64,000 nt of DNA from Corynebacterium atypicum (GCF_000732945.1 NZ_CP008944.1:1086553-1150552), one strand, 5' to 3'. Shown: positions 36,529-46,405, numbered from the stretch's first letter. A program made the numbers and translations. Notes: generated by a model not told the origin, from the letters alone.

Positions 36529-38019
36529 ATGGGCCACCTCGCTAACAGCTGCGAGCCCACGCGGGCTCGGGTGCGCCGGATCATGGGACTCGAGACCGAG
36601 TACGGGCTGACCGCCGTCGCCGACGGGCGTCGTGCGCTAGGCCCGGGCGAGCTGGCTCGTTACCTCTTTCGCCCGGTGGTGGAGAAGTACGCCAGTTCGA
36701 ACGTGTTTATCCCGAACGGGGCGCGCCTCTACCTGGACGTGGGGGCGCACCCGGAGTACGCGACGGCCGAGTGCGACGTACTCAGCCAGCTGGTGGCGCA
36801 GCAGTCGGCGGGGGACCGCATCCTCGACGAGATGGCCCGCGCCGCCGAAGAAGCACTCAACAAGGATGGCATTGCCGGCGCGGTTTACCTGCTCAAGAAC
36901 AACGTCGACTCGGTGGGCAACTCCTATGGCTGTCACGAAAACTACTTGGTCGGCCGCGAGGCCGTGCTCAAGTCACTGGGCCGGCGGCTGATGGCCTTCC
37001 TGGTCACCCGCCAGCTGGTCTGCGGGGCCGGGCGCATCGTGCCGACCCGCGGGGGAACGCCTGCGCAGTTCGTGCTCTCGCAGCGCGCCGATCAGGTGCT
37101 CGAGTCCGTGTCCTCGGCGACGACGCGCTCGCGGCCGGTGATCAACACTCGTGACGAGCCGCACGCGGACTCGCATCGGTTCCGGCGGATGCACGTCATC
37201 GTCGGAGATTCGAACATGGCCGAGCCGTCCACCGCGCTGAAGGTGGGTTCGATGCTGCTGCTCCTCGAGATGATCGAGGCCGGCTTTGAGCTCCCGGACG
37301 TAGAGCTGGAGCGCCCTGTGGTGCAGGGCCGCGACATCGCCCGCGACCTGACCGGCACCCGGCAGCTTCAGGGGGCAGACGGCACCACCACGTGCGCGCT
37401 CGACGTGCAACGCGGCTACGCCGATGCGGCCGCCTTGTGGCTCGAAGTGCGCCCCGAGAATACCGGCGGAACCTCGACAGAAGAGATGGCGCGAGTGGTT
37501 GAGCTGTGGCAGCGGGTGCTGGGCGCGATCGCCGAAGAAGACTTCGCAGCCATCGCCGGCGAGATCGACTGGGCGGCAAAGCTGAAGCTGATTAAGGCCT
37601 TCGATCAGCGGCTGGGCGCCGGCGGGGATCTTTCCCACCCCAAGCTCGGCCAGCTGGACCTGGCCTACCACGACATCCGCGCCGGGCGCGGGTTGGCCGG
37701 GGTGCTCGAAAGCCGTGGCCGCCTTTCCCGGTGGGTGAGCGACGTTGCCGTGGAGCGCGCGCGCACCAGCCCGCCGAGGACCACCAGGGCTCACGCCCGC
37801 GGCGCGTTCCTGGCGCGCGCGGAGCGCGCCGGCGCTGCGGTCGCGGCCGATTGGAGTCACGTCAAGGTCAACCGCCCGGAGCCGCAGACGTGGAGCCTGG
37901 ACGACCCGTTCGTGGCAGAGCCCGCTGAGCTGGCAGAGATGCTCGCCGCAGTCGACGCCGCTACACCCGGGGCAGGGGCCTGCGCGGCGGCGCAGCGCGG
38001 CGCGGAGAACGGGGACTAG
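36529..38019 (+). CDS. pafA: Pup ligase PafA
   Basis: PafA ligates the C-terminal Glu of Pup to target lysines with ATP. The 496-residue protein shows RRIMGLETEYGLTAVADGRR (about 16-35), LLKNNVDSVGNSYGCHENYL (about 121-140), TRSRPVINTRDEPHADSHRF and a C-terminal domain VKVNRPEPQTWSLDDPF-like region. The start at 36529 is 6 bp from pup; the first 18 residues precede the conserved core and an internal ATG at 36583 is also possible. It ends 20 bp before pafB. Confidence 0.96.
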   Translation: MGHLANSCEPTRARVRRIMGLETEYGLTAVADGRRALGPGELARYLFRPVVEKYASSNVFIPNGARLYLDVGAHPEYATAECDVLSQLVAQQSAGDRILDEMARAAEEALNKDGIAGAVYLLKNNVDSVGNSYGCHENYLVGREAVLKSLGRRLMAFLVTRQLVCGAGRIVPTRGGTPAQFVLSQRADQVLESVSSATTRSRPVINTRDEPHADSHRFRRMHVIVGDSNMAEPSTALKVGSMLLLLEMIEAGFELPDVELERPVVQGRDIARDLTGTRQLQGADGTTTCALDVQRGYADAAALWLEVRPENTGGTSTEEMARVVELWQRVLGAIAEEDFAAIAGEIDWAAKLKLIKAFDQRLGAGGDLSHPKLGQLDLAYHDIRAGRGLAGVLESRGRLSRWVSDVAVERARTSPPRTTRAHARGAFLARAERAGAAVAADWSHVKVNRPEPQTWSLDDPFVAEPAELAEMLAAVDAATPGAGACAAAQRGAENGD

Positions 38020-38039
38020 CCGCCGGAGAGGAGACCGAG

Positions 38040-39110
38040 ATGAGGCACGCAGCACGGGGAGCTGGGGGCGCCGGTTTGGCTGGGGGTGGGCCGAGCGAGA
38101 AGACCGCCAAGGAGGACCGCGATGAGGACCTCGAGCGGCTGATTAACCTCACCTTCGCGTTGCTGGATGCCGAGCGTACGGGCAGCGGCTACCTCGATTC
38201 CAGTTGGTTGCGGGCGCACGTCGCCGGCTACGGCGGCGAGGACGCCACGGCGCGCAAGCGACTGAACCGGGACTTGCGCGAGCTGGCGCGGGTAGGCGTG
38301 CCGGTGGAGGCGGACCCGGGTGGCAACGGGTACCGGATCGCCACCGATCGATACGAGCTGCCCCCGGTGGTTTTCACCCCGGAGGAGATCACTGTGCTGG
38401 GGTTGGCTGGCGAGCTGGGCCGGGCCTCTGAGCTGGGGGCTTTCGCTCGGTCCGGGTGGATCAAGTTGGCGGCCGCGGGGCTTAACCGCAGCTTAGAAGA
38501 AAGCCCCTCGGAGTTTTTCCTGGCCGCAAACGACTTGGTGCGCGTGCCCGAAAAGGTCGTGCGTCTGGTCCTGGCCGGGGTGGCCCACGGGCGGGCCATC
38601 ACGTTCGACTACACCAAGGATCCGTCGAGCAAAAAAGAACGCCGGCGCATGGACCCGTGGGGGCTGGTCAACGTCCACGACAGGATCTACCTGGCGGGCT
38701 TTGATCTCGACCGCCAGGCCCCGCGGGTGTTCCGGCTGCTGCGAGTGCACGATGTGCACGAGACGACGCAGGAAATCACCCACCAGGTCGGCGAGCGCAA
38801 TCTGCAGGAGATGGTGGAGAAGACCCTGGCGATGGGCAGGCAGATTGTCGACGCGCAGGTGCGCCTGGCGCCCGGGCGCGGGGCCGAGCTGCGCGAGCGC
38901 GCGGAGCGCGTGGGGCCGGACGGGGTAGCGCAGCTGACTGAGGTCGATCGGGAGTGGCTCGTGCGCACCATCGCCGGCTACGGCGCCGACGCCGTGGTGC
39001 TGGCGCCCGCGCAGGTGCGCCAGGACGTCGTGCGTCTGCTTCGGGCCGGGCGCGACGCGGCCGGCGGGGTAGCGGAAAGCGAGGATGACGCGGATGAAGG
39101 CGACCGGTAG
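38040..39110 (+). CDS. pafB: WYL-domain transcriptional regulator PafB
   Basis: PafB pairs with PafC to activate DNA-damage genes in mycobacteria (LexA-independent response). The 356-residue protein has a winged helix N-terminal region (about 30-100), a WYL domain (about 170-250, FDYTKDPSSKKERRRMDPWG) and a C-terminal WCX extension. The first 30 residues are Gly/Ala-rich and variable. Its stop codon overlaps the start of pafC, so the two are translationally coupled. Confidence 0.92.
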   Translation: MRHAARGAGGAGLAGGGPSEKTAKEDRDEDLERLINLTFALLDAERTGSGYLDSSWLRAHVAGYGGEDATARKRLNRDLRELARVGVPVEADPGGNGYRIATDRYELPPVVFTPEEITVLGLAGELGRASELGAFARSGWIKLAAAGLNRSLEESPSEFFLAANDLVRVPEKVVRLVLAGVAHGRAITFDYTKDPSSKKERRRMDPWGLVNVHDRIYLAGFDLDRQAPRVFRLLRVHDVHETTQEITHQVGERNLQEMVEKTLAMGRQIVDAQVRLAPGRGAELRERAERVGPDGVAQLTEVDREWLVRTIAGYGADAVVLAPAQVRQDVVRLLRAGRDAAGGVAESEDDADEGDR

Positions 39111-40094
39111 TCGGCGCACCGACCTGGTGCGCGCATTGAACTTGCTGCCGTATTTTCGGGCGCACCCAGGCCGCAGCGTCTTTGAGGCCGCCCAGGATTT
39201 AGGGCGCTCGCCCAAGGAGCTGATGGGCGACCTCGATCGGCTGTTCCTGTGTGGTCGGCCAGGGCTGATGCCCGACGACCTCGTCGACCTGCGCAAGGAC
39301 TACCGCAGGGTCGAGATCCTCGACTCCCAGGGGCTAGACAAGGCGCTGCGCTTGACTAGTTCGGAGTCCGCGGCGCTGCTTCTTACGCTCGAGTCGCTCG
39401 AAAACGTCCCCGGGCTTGCCGACGTCGAGGCGGTGCGGTCGGTGGCCGAGAAGCTGAGGGCGAATCGGCGCCAGGTTCGCGGCGTCGCCGATGCCACGCC
39501 CGCCGCGGAGGGCGCGGACGCGCAGACTATCGTCTTGACCGCCGTGCGGGAGGCCATCGCCGACGCGCGCCGGCTTCGGTTTACGTATACGCCCGCGCGC
39601 AGCGACGAGTCTTCCGTGCGAGAGGTCAGCCCCGTCGCCCTGTTCACCCACGACGGCCAGACCTACCTGCGCGCACTTATTGACACTGCGCCGGCGCGGC
39701 GGGGCCGGGGCCGGCCCAAGGCGGCAGCGGACGAGCGAACTTTTCGCCTGGATCGAATGCGCGACCCGGAGGTGCTCGACGCGGTCGCCCGGCGCGCGTC
39801 GACACGCCCGGATGTTGATTCCAGAGATCCGTTCCGGTTCGGCAGTAGGGGCAAAAAGGCGAGCCTTATGGTCCACGTCTCTCTTGCCTGGCTGGCCGAT
39901 TCCGCGCCGTTGGAGTTGCATGAGCGCCGCGGCGACTGGATCGCGGCCGAGATGAGCTATGGCTCGGCACCTGGTTTTCTCGCTTCGCGCTGGCGCACTC
40001 CGACCAGGTGCGGGTGATCGGGCCGGAAGACCTGGTGGAAGCGATCGCGAGTGAGCGCGAGCGCGCGTTGGCGGCCTACGGCGAATCCGCGTAG
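39094..40094 (+). pseudogene. pafC: WYL-domain regulator PafC, frameshifted near the C-terminus
   Basis: The frame starts at ATG 39094 (or 39085) inside the end of pafB: MKATGSRRTDLVRALNLLPY. It has a winged helix, a WYL core (LRFTYTPARSDESSVREVSP) and most of the C-terminal domain. After GSAP (39961-39971) the frame drifts; a one-base deletion between 39970 and 39972 would restore TGG at 39972 and then FSRFALAHSDQVRVIGPEDL and a stop at 40092-40094. So the last 41 residues lie one frame away. Expected length is about 333. The -1 shift may be a sequence error; otherwise a truncated PafC is made. Confidence 0.85.
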
Positions 40095-40192
40095 GCTACC
40101 GGTAGGCTCGGGCCTTATACGTTATATGTTCTGACGTGCGCCTGGCCTGGGAATCGACCCAGAACCATAGGAACCAAAGGAGCTTAAAAGCG

Positions 40193-40456
40193 ATGCCAAA
40201 CCTCGGTGGCTGGGAACTGCTCATCATCGTCCTCGTGATCGTGTTGCTCTTCGGCGCGAAGAAGCTTCCTGATGCCGCGCGCTCGCTGGGGCGCTCTATG
40301 CGCATCTTCCGCTCCGAGGTCAAGGAAATGGGTAATGACGACGCCCCCTCGGCCGAGCAGAAGCAGATTTCTGCCGTAGACCACGGCACCGATCAGGAGG
40401 CGCAGGCGCCACAGGTGAACGTGAAGAACCCCCAGGGCACCGAGCAGGAGCGCTAG
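40193..40456 (+). CDS. tatA: Twin-arginine translocase subunit TatA
   Basis: TatA forms the Tat pore for folded proteins. The 87-residue protein has the short membrane helix [16 protein letters not shown], the hinge and amphipathic helix [20 protein letters not shown] and a polar tail (EVKEMGNDD to TEQER). The ATG at 40193 follows AAAGGAG. It is encoded upstream of tatC in a conserved pafBC-tatAC-helY cluster. Confidence 0.95.
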   Translation: MPNLGGWELLIIVLVIVLLFGAKKLPDAARSLGRSMRIFRSEVKEMGNDDAPSAEQKQISAVDHGTDQEAQAPQVNVKNPQGTEQER

Positions 40457-40469
40457 GAGCTTTCTCGAG

Positions 40470-41537
40470 GTGACGCAGCAGAAAAGGCCGCGCCAGCGGC
40501 GTTTTTTGGGTCGGCGGAAGAAAAATCCCGACGGCACGATGACGATCATCGAGCACCTCAAGGAGCTGCGCCGTCGGGTGATCATCTGCATCTGCGCGCT
40601 GTGCGTGGCCACCGTCGTCGGGTTTATCTGGTACCAGCATTCGCTGTTCGGCCTGCCGACGCTCGGCGAGATCATGCGGGGGCCGTACTGCAGTCTGCCG
40701 CCGCACATGCGCGTTACCTTCGGCCCGGACGAGGAGTGCCGGCTCTTGGCCACCCGGCCGTTCGAGATGTTCATGCTGCGGTTGAAGGTGGGCGCGATCG
40801 TTGGCATCGTGCTCGCCAGCCCCGTCTGGCTCTACCAGATCTGGGCGTTTATCACCCCGGGACTGCACAAGACGGAAAAGCGGGCGACGTTTACGTTTGT
40901 GACCATCGCAGTCTTCCTCTTCGTCGCCGGGGCGGTACTGGCCTACTTCGTGCTTTCCTACGGCCTCGAGATGCTCATGGGCATCGGCGATGAAGCCCAG
41001 TTTGCCGCCCTGACCGGGCAGGACTACTTCAACTTCTTCTTAGCGCTCCTCATCGTCTTTGGGGTCAGCTTCGAGGTGCCGCTGATCATCGTCATGCTGA
41101 ACCTCGTCGGCGTGCTGCGCTACGAGCAGCTGAAGGACAAGCGCAGGTACATCGTGGTTGGCCTGTTTATCTTCGCGGCCGTGATGACCCCGGGCCAGGA
41201 CCCGTTTTCGATGGTGGCCATGGCGCTGTCGCTCTGCCTCTTGGTGGAGATTGCCCTGCAGATCTGCCGGGTCAACGACAAGCGCCGAGGACGCGAGCGC
41301 CCGGAGTGGTTGGACCTGGACGACGAGGAGGCCTCGGCCTTGGACACCGGTCCCGGCGGGGTAGATGCGGCGCAGCCGATCGCCCCGGCCCGGCCGGTGG
41401 CCCGCCCCGGCGGCATCGGCCCGAAGAACGCTGCGCACAGCTGGGTGGCGCCGGAAGCCGGGCGCAGCTCCGCAGGGGGGCCTGCGGGCAGCGGCGGGGC
41501 CGGAGCCGGCGGCGTGGACTACTCGGACGTCCTCTAG
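40470..41537 (+). CDS. tatC: Sec-independent translocase subunit TatC
   Basis: TatC is the receptor for twin-arginine signal peptides. The 355-residue protein has six membrane segments: MTIIEHLKELRRRVIICIC (signal recognition loop), MFMLRLKVGAIVGIVLASPV, WLYQIWAFITPGLHKTEKRA (conserved signature), then LEMLMGIGDE loop, and FNFFLALLIVFGVSFEVPLI. The C-terminal tail (about 275-355) is an atypically long Gly/Ala/Pro-rich stretch ending GGVDYSDVL. The GTG start at 40470 is 13 bp after tatA. Confidence 0.95.
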   Translation: MTQQKRPRQRRFLGRRKKNPDGTMTIIEHLKELRRRVIICICALCVATVVGFIWYQHSLFGLPTLGEIMRGPYCSLPPHMRVTFGPDEECRLLATRPFEMFMLRLKVGAIVGIVLASPVWLYQIWAFITPGLHKTEKRATFTFVTIAVFLFVAGAVLAYFVLSYGLEMLMGIGDEAQFAALTGQDYFNFFLALLIVFGVSFEVPLIIVMLNLVGVLRYEQLKDKRRYIVVGLFIFAAVMTPGQDPFSMVAMALSLCLLVEIALQICRVNDKRRGRERPEWLDLDDEEASALDTGPGGVDAAQPIAPARPVARPGGIGPKNAAHSWVAPEAGRSSAGGPAGSGGAGAGGVDYSDVL

Positions 41538-41592
41538 GGGTCCTGCACGCCCCCGGGGCGTCGGTCAGCGGCGGCCCGGTAGCGTAGGCAGC

Positions 41593-44472
41593 ATGGTTTC
41601 TCACCTTGACAGGTTCTCGGCTCGGCTCGGGTTTCAGCTCGACGACTTTCAGCTGGCAGGCTGCCAGGCGGTTGCCAGAGGAAGCGGAGTCCTCGTGTGC
41701 GCGCCGACGGGCTCGGGCAAGACCGTGGTCGGCGAGTATGCGGTGGATCTAGCGCTCGAAAAGGGCACGAGGTGCTTCTACACCACGCCGATCAAGGCGC
41801 TGTCCAACCAGAAGTTCGGCGACCTAGTCGAGGTCTACGGCCCGGCGCGGGTGGGGCTTCTCACCGGCGACCGCGCCATTAACCCCGATGCGGACGTGGT
41901 GGTGATGACCACCGAGGTCCTGCGGAACATGATCTACGCGGCGTCTCCGGCGCTCACGCGGCTTAGCCACGTGGTGATGGATGAGATCCACTATCTCGCC
42001 GACGCCTCCCGCGGAGCCGTATGGGAGGAGGTGATCTTGAACCTGGACGAGTCGGTGAAGATCATCGGCCTTTCTGCCACCGTCTCCAACGCCGAGGAGT
42101 TCGGCGACTGGCTGACCACGGTGCGCGGCGATACCGAGGTGATCGTCTCCGAACACCGACCGGTACCGCTGCACCAGTGGATGCTGGTCGACCGCCAGAT
42201 TCTCCCGTTGTTTGAGCCCGGCGACGCGGGCCCGGAAGGCAGCGGCGGGCGCGTCTCCAAAGCGCTTTCCCGGGCCATCGAGCGCCTGGAACAGCGCTCT
42301 GGCAACGGTCACGAGGGCGGCTCGACGTGGTCCTGGGCGCACTCGGGGGCAACGGACCAGCCCGGCCCTAAGTCCGGGCCGCGTGGCGCCGGGCGGGGCG
42401 GCTTTCGTGCTCGCTCGCGCGGAGGCGACCGGCCCCGCGATGGGTGGGGCCACAACGCTATTCGAAGCGCAAGCCCAGGTTCACGCCGGCAGTCCGGGCA
42501 GATCAGCCGCCCGGAGGTCATCGCACGGCTGCGCGATCACGGGATGCTGCCGGCGATCACCTTCATCTTCTCGCGCGCCGGCTGCGACGCAGCCCAGTGG
42601 CAGTGCCTGCGCTCCCACCTGGTGCTCACCGACCAGGACGAGGCGCAGGAGATCAAGAGGATCGTCGACGAGGCCGTCGCTGGCATTCCGGACGAAGACC
42701 TCGAAGTGCTGCAGTTCACCAAGTGGCGCGCGGGCCTCATGCGCGGTTTTGCCGCCCACCATGCGGGCATGCTCCCGGCTTTCCGCCTGGTCGTCGAGGA
42801 GCTCTTCCAGCGCGGGCTGGTCCGGGCGGTCTTTGCCACAGAGACGCTGGCTCTCGGCATCAACATGCCGGCGCGCACAGTGGTCCTAGAAAAGCTGACC
42901 AAGTTCAACGGCCAGACCCACGCGGAGCTCACCCCGGCGGAGTACACGCAGCTAACTGGCCGGGCGGGCCGGCGCGGCATCGATAGTCTGGGCCACGCCG
43001 TGGTGCACTGGTCGCCGCAGGTGGACGCGGCCGAGGTTGCCGGGCTCGCCTCCACCCGTACCTACCCCTTGGTGTCCACCTTTAGCCCCGGGTTCAACAT
43101 GGCTGTCAACCTGTTGGGCGCCCTGGGATATGCCCGCGCCGTTGACCTTTTGGAAAGTTCCTTTGCCCAGTTCCAGGCGAACAAGTCGGTGGTTGATGAC
43201 GCGCGCCGTCTGGAACGAGCCAAGGCGGCCGCCGACGAACTCGCCGCAGACCTTAACGCCCAGTTTGCCCGCGTCGCAGGGGGCGTGCTCGCGCCGGCTG
43301 GGGACGCAGACATGCTCATGGATTACCTCACCGTACGCCGCCGCCTGAGCGAGGCCGAGAAGGAAGCCCAGCGTGCCGCCCGCTTCGAGCGCGACAAGGA
43401 GATCCGCCGCCTGCTCGCGAGCGCGCAACGCGGCGACGTGTTGGCGCTGCCGGCGAAGAAACGCCCGCTGTTGGCCGTGGTGGTCTCCGCGGCTAACCAA
43501 AGCGAGGATCCGCGCCCCCAGGTCATTAGCGAGGCCGGGTGGGTCGGAAGGCTTAGCGGCGAGGATTTTGCGAACACCCCGATCGTCCTCGGGCACCTGC
43601 GGTTGCCCCGCGGGGCGGCAGCCAACCCCAAGCGGCACGCCAAGTACGTGCGCGAGCAGTTCCGCCGCAACCAGTTCGGGCGCCCGAAGAAGCTGAAACT
43701 GCGCGCCCGGGTCCGACCGACCGAAGAGGTCACCCGGCTGCGCGCCGAGGTGCACCACCACCCGGTCCACGCGTGGCCGAAGGACGTGCGCGAGCACCTG
43801 GCGCGCACCGGCGAGCGGCTGATTCGGGCGCGCCTCGAGGTTCAGCGCTACGCCACTCGGATCGATCAGTCCACCGACACGCTGGCGCGCACCTTCGAGC
43901 GCATCCTCCAGCTATTGAGCGAACTCGACTACGTGGAGCACACCGACTCCGGGGCCTGGCGGGTGACCGAGGAGGGCACGCGGCTAGCGCGCATTCACAA
44001 CGAGCAAGATCTCCTCGTGGCGCAGTGCCTCAAGCGGGGAGTGTGGGATGGGCTCGACCCGGCCGAGCTCGCCGGCGCGGCGTCATTGTGTGCCTTTGAA
44101 AACCGCCGGGAGACGGCCGGCAACGCGCAGGCTCCGACGGACGACCTCGCCCGGGCGGTAGACCAAACCTGGCGGATCTATCGGGAGCTCGCCGCGGACG
44201 AGGAGCGTTACCGGCTGCCGATCACCCGCGAGCCCGACGGCGCTTTTGCTTTGGCCATCCACCAGTGGACCGCCGGCGCTCCGCTCGATTACGTCCTCGA
44301 AGCCGCCGCCAGCGGCGCCCAGCTCAGCGCGGGCGACTTTGTGCGCTGGTCGCGCAGGGTCGTCGACGTCCTCGAGCAGGTTTCGGTCACCGGCTACTCC
44401 GACGAGATCTGCCGCAAGGCCCGCCAGGCGATCGGCGCGATCCAGCGCGGCGTGGTCACCGCGGGCGCCTAG
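41593..44472 (+). CDS. helY: DEXH-box (Ski2/Mtr4-like) RNA helicase HelY
   Basis: The 959-residue superfamily 2 helicase of the Ski2/HelY family probably unwinds structured RNA. Motifs: VCAPTGSGKTVVGEYA (I, about 35-50), TPIKALSNQKFGDL, VMDEIHYLAD (II, DEIH, about 128-137), GLSATVSNAEEFGDWL, ETLALGINMPARTVV and QLTGRAGRRG (VI, about 452-461). Between the two RecA domains (about residues 235-303) there is a Gly/Arg/Ser-rich insert with RGG-like repeats (GAGRGGFRARSRGGDR). The ATG at 41593 is 7 nt from TAGCGT, suggesting a leaderless start; upstream frame is GC noise. Confidence 0.94.
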   Translation: MVSHLDRFSARLGFQLDDFQLAGCQAVARGSGVLVCAPTGSGKTVVGEYAVDLALEKGTRCFYTTPIKALSNQKFGDLVEVYGPARVGLLTGDRAINPDADVVVMTTEVLRNMIYAASPALTRLSHVVMDEIHYLADASRGAVWEEVILNLDESVKIIGLSATVSNAEEFGDWLTTVRGDTEVIVSEHRPVPLHQWMLVDRQILPLFEPGDAGPEGSGGRVSKALSRAIERLEQRSGNGHEGGSTWSWAHSGATDQPGPKSGPRGAGRGGFRARSRGGDRPRDGWGHNAIRSASPGSRRQSGQISRPEVIARLRDHGMLPAITFIFSRAGCDAAQWQCLRSHLVLTDQDEAQEIKRIVDEAVAGIPDEDLEVLQFTKWRAGLMRGFAAHHAGMLPAFRLVVEELFQRGLVRAVFATETLALGINMPARTVVLEKLTKFNGQTHAELTPAEYTQLTGRAGRRGIDSLGHAVVHWSPQVDAAEVAGLASTRTYPLVSTFSPGFNMAVNLLGALGYARAVDLLESSFAQFQANKSVVDDARRLERAKAAADELAADLNAQFARVAGGVLAPAGDADMLMDYLTVRRRLSEAEKEAQRAARFERDKEIRRLLASAQRGDVLALPAKKRPLLAVVVSAANQSEDPRPQVISEAGWVGRLSGEDFANTPIVLGHLRLPRGAAANPKRHAKYVREQFRRNQFGRPKKLKLRARVRPTEEVTRLRAEVHHHPVHAWPKDVREHLARTGERLIRARLEVQRYATRIDQSTDTLARTFERILQLLSELDYVEHTDSGAWRVTEEGTRLARIHNEQDLLVAQCLKRGVWDGLDPAELAGAASLCAFENRRETAGNAQAPTDDLARAVDQTWRIYRELAADEERYRLPITREPDGAFALAIHQWTAGAPLDYVLEAAASGAQLSAGDFVRWSRRVVDVLEQVSVTGYSDEICRKARQAIGAIQRGVVTAGA

Positions 44473-44534
44473 GGTTGCCGCCCGCCACCGGGTGCCGGTG
44501 GGCGAGCGCCGAGAGCGGCCTTAAGATGGTCCCC

Positions 44535-45668
44535 ATGTCCAAACGCATGCAAGCTTCTGTCTACTCCGACCGAATCGCGCGCGCGGCGAGCGCCGTGCGC
44601 GAGCGCGGTCTGGCCGGCATCATCATCGGCACCGGGCCTCAGCTGGCCTACCTGACCGGGTCCTGGCTCAGCTCCCACGAGCGGCTCACCGCGCTGACCA
44701 TCACGGCGGCCGGCGAGGCCGTGATCGTCGCCCCGGAGACGGACGTCGCCTCCTTCGCAGACTCCGCCGTGGGCGAATTGGACATCACGGTGCGCGGGTG
44801 GGCCGACGGCGAGGATGCGCACCAGCTCGCCGCGGCGCCGATTCTCGCCGCCGGTGCCGCCGAGACGGCGCCCGTCGGCCTGGGCGACAGCCTGACCACC
44901 CGCCACGTCCTCGCCCTTCAGGAGCTTCTCGCCCCGCGGCCCACGGTGGTCGCCGCGCTGACACTGGCGGAACTGTTCACCCGCAAGGACGAAGAGGAAA
45001 TCGGTGAGTTGCGCCGGGCGGGCGAGGCGATCGACCGCGTGCACGCCCGCGTCCCCGCGCTGCTTGTGGCCGGACGCACCGAGAACGCCGTGGCCAAGGA
45101 CATCGAGAACCTCATCTTGAGCGAGCACGAAGCCGTCGACTTCATCATCGTCGGCTCCGGGGAAAACGGCGCGAACCCCCACCACTCCCATTCGGATCGG
45201 GTGCTCCAGCAGGGCGAGCTCGTAGTGGTCGACATCGGAGGCACGCTGGATACCGGCTACCGCTCGGACTGCACCCGCACCTACGTGGTCGGCGGGCCGA
45301 GCCAGGACATCGATGACGAAGTCGAGTCCATGTACCAGGTGCTCTACCGAGCCCAGCAGGCGGCCGTCGACGCGGTACGCCCAGGGGTGACGGCCGAATC
45401 GATCGACCGGGCCGCCCGCGAGCCGATCGCCTGGGCCGGCTACGGCGACGCGTTCTTCCACCGCACCGGCCACGGAATCGGGCTGTCCACCCACGAGGAG
45501 CCCTTCATCATGGGCGGCAACGACCTGGTCCTCGAGGAGGGCATGGCCTTTTCCATCGAGCCCGGGATCTACCTGCGCGGCCGCTACGGCGCCCGCATCG
45601 AGGACATCGTGGTGGTCACCGCCGACGGCTGCGAGCAGCTCAATAGGGGCCCGCGGGAGCTCCAGTGA
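44535..45668 (+). CDS. pepQ: M24-family peptidase (Xaa-Pro aminopeptidase/dipeptidase type)
   Basis: The 377-residue metallopeptidase has an N-terminal creatinase-like domain (about 1-135) and a pita-bread catalytic domain with all five metal ligands: VVDIGGTLDTGYRSDCTRTY (two Asp), FHRTGHGIGLSTHEEPF (His, then Glu) and GMAFSIEPGIYLRG (Glu), plus GARIEDIVV (final Glu). It removes N-terminal residues before or after Pro. The ATG at 44535 was chosen over upstream GC-rich frame. It overlaps the CobK-like gene by 4 bp. Confidence 0.92.
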   Translation: MSKRMQASVYSDRIARAASAVRERGLAGIIIGTGPQLAYLTGSWLSSHERLTALTITAAGEAVIVAPETDVASFADSAVGELDITVRGWADGEDAHQLAAAPILAAGAAETAPVGLGDSLTTRHVLALQELLAPRPTVVAALTLAELFTRKDEEEIGELRRAGEAIDRVHARVPALLVAGRTENAVAKDIENLILSEHEAVDFIIVGSGENGANPHHSHSDRVLQQGELVVVDIGGTLDTGYRSDCTRTYVVGGPSQDIDDEVESMYQVLYRAQQAAVDAVRPGVTAESIDRAAREPIAWAGYGDAFFHRTGHGIGLSTHEEPFIMGGNDLVLEEGMAFSIEPGIYLRGRYGARIEDIVVVTADGCEQLNRGPRELQ

Positions 45669-46405
45669 GGATCCGTGCCCTGGTAGTAGGCGGTGCCCCC
45701 GGCGTGGCCGAGATCGTCGAGGGCCTCTACCGGGGCGGCTGGGAAGTCACCGTCGTGGCGCCGGGCTCGGTGCGCGTGGCCGTCGGCCGCGTGCTCAGCG
45801 GTTACCACGGCGGGGCCGCCGGCCTGGCGCGCACCATCGCCGAGCGGGGCATCGAGATCGTCGTCTGCGCGCCTGCTCCCTTCGACACGGAGCTCGGTGC
45901 CGACGCGGCGGAGGCTGCGCGCGCAACCGGGACGCCGATGGTGGGGTATCAGCCGGCGTCGATACTCACCCCGGGCTGCCAAGCCGTTGCTTGCGCCGCA
46001 GAGGCCGCCCGGCAGGCACGGGCGACAGGCACCCACGTGCTCGTCGACTGCGCGGACGGGATCATCGATCCGGCGGAGTTTTCCGAGGACGCCGCCAACC
46101 TGTACGTGCTGCGCCGCTTATCGCGCAGTGCGCGCACATTCCCGCGGCGCAACCGCGACATCGACCCTGCCGTTCTACCCGCAGGCGCTAGTCACGCCGA
46201 AGCCCTGGCGCGCGAGCGCGCCGCCTTGGTGGGTAACCAAATCGACTGCGCAGTGCTGCCGGATACCGGTGAGCCGGAGCTCAAGCTCTGCGTGCACGCA
46301 AGCGTCGAGCTCGGGGCGCACACGCTGGTGCTTTCCCGGCCACAACTGTTCGCCGAAGACGTCACCGTGTTCCCGACTCCGCAGGCGGTAGTCCGGTCGC
46401 TTTAG
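45665..46405 (+). CDS. CobK/CbiJ-like (precorrin-6A reductase family) protein
   Basis: The 246-residue protein shows CobK-type architecture: a Rossmann-like start RIRALVVGGAPGVAEIVEGL, then GYHGGAAGLARTIAERGIEI (the Gly-rich segment), then ATGTPMVGYQP. In true CobK the next motif includes THPFA; here it reads APAPFDTELGADAAE, so an active-site segment differs and activity is doubtful. No other B12 genes are in the window. The GTG start overlaps the pepQ stop codon, so they are co-translated. Confidence 0.7.
   Translation: MRIRALVVGGAPGVAEIVEGLYRGGWEVTVVAPGSVRVAVGRVLSGYHGGAAGLARTIAERGIEIVVCAPAPFDTELGADAAEAARATGTPMVGYQPASILTPGCQAVACAAEAARQARATGTHVLVDCADGIIDPAEFSEDAANLYVLRRLSRSARTFPRRNRDIDPAVLPAGASHAEALARERAALVGNQIDCAVLPDTGEPELKLCVHASVELGAHTLVLSRPQLFAEDVTVFPTPQAVVRSL

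Noticed and set aside
42212-42889. Open frames inside helY in other phases
   Set aside because: They are Arg/Ser/Pro-rich shadows of the helicase, which is itself continuous with all motifs.
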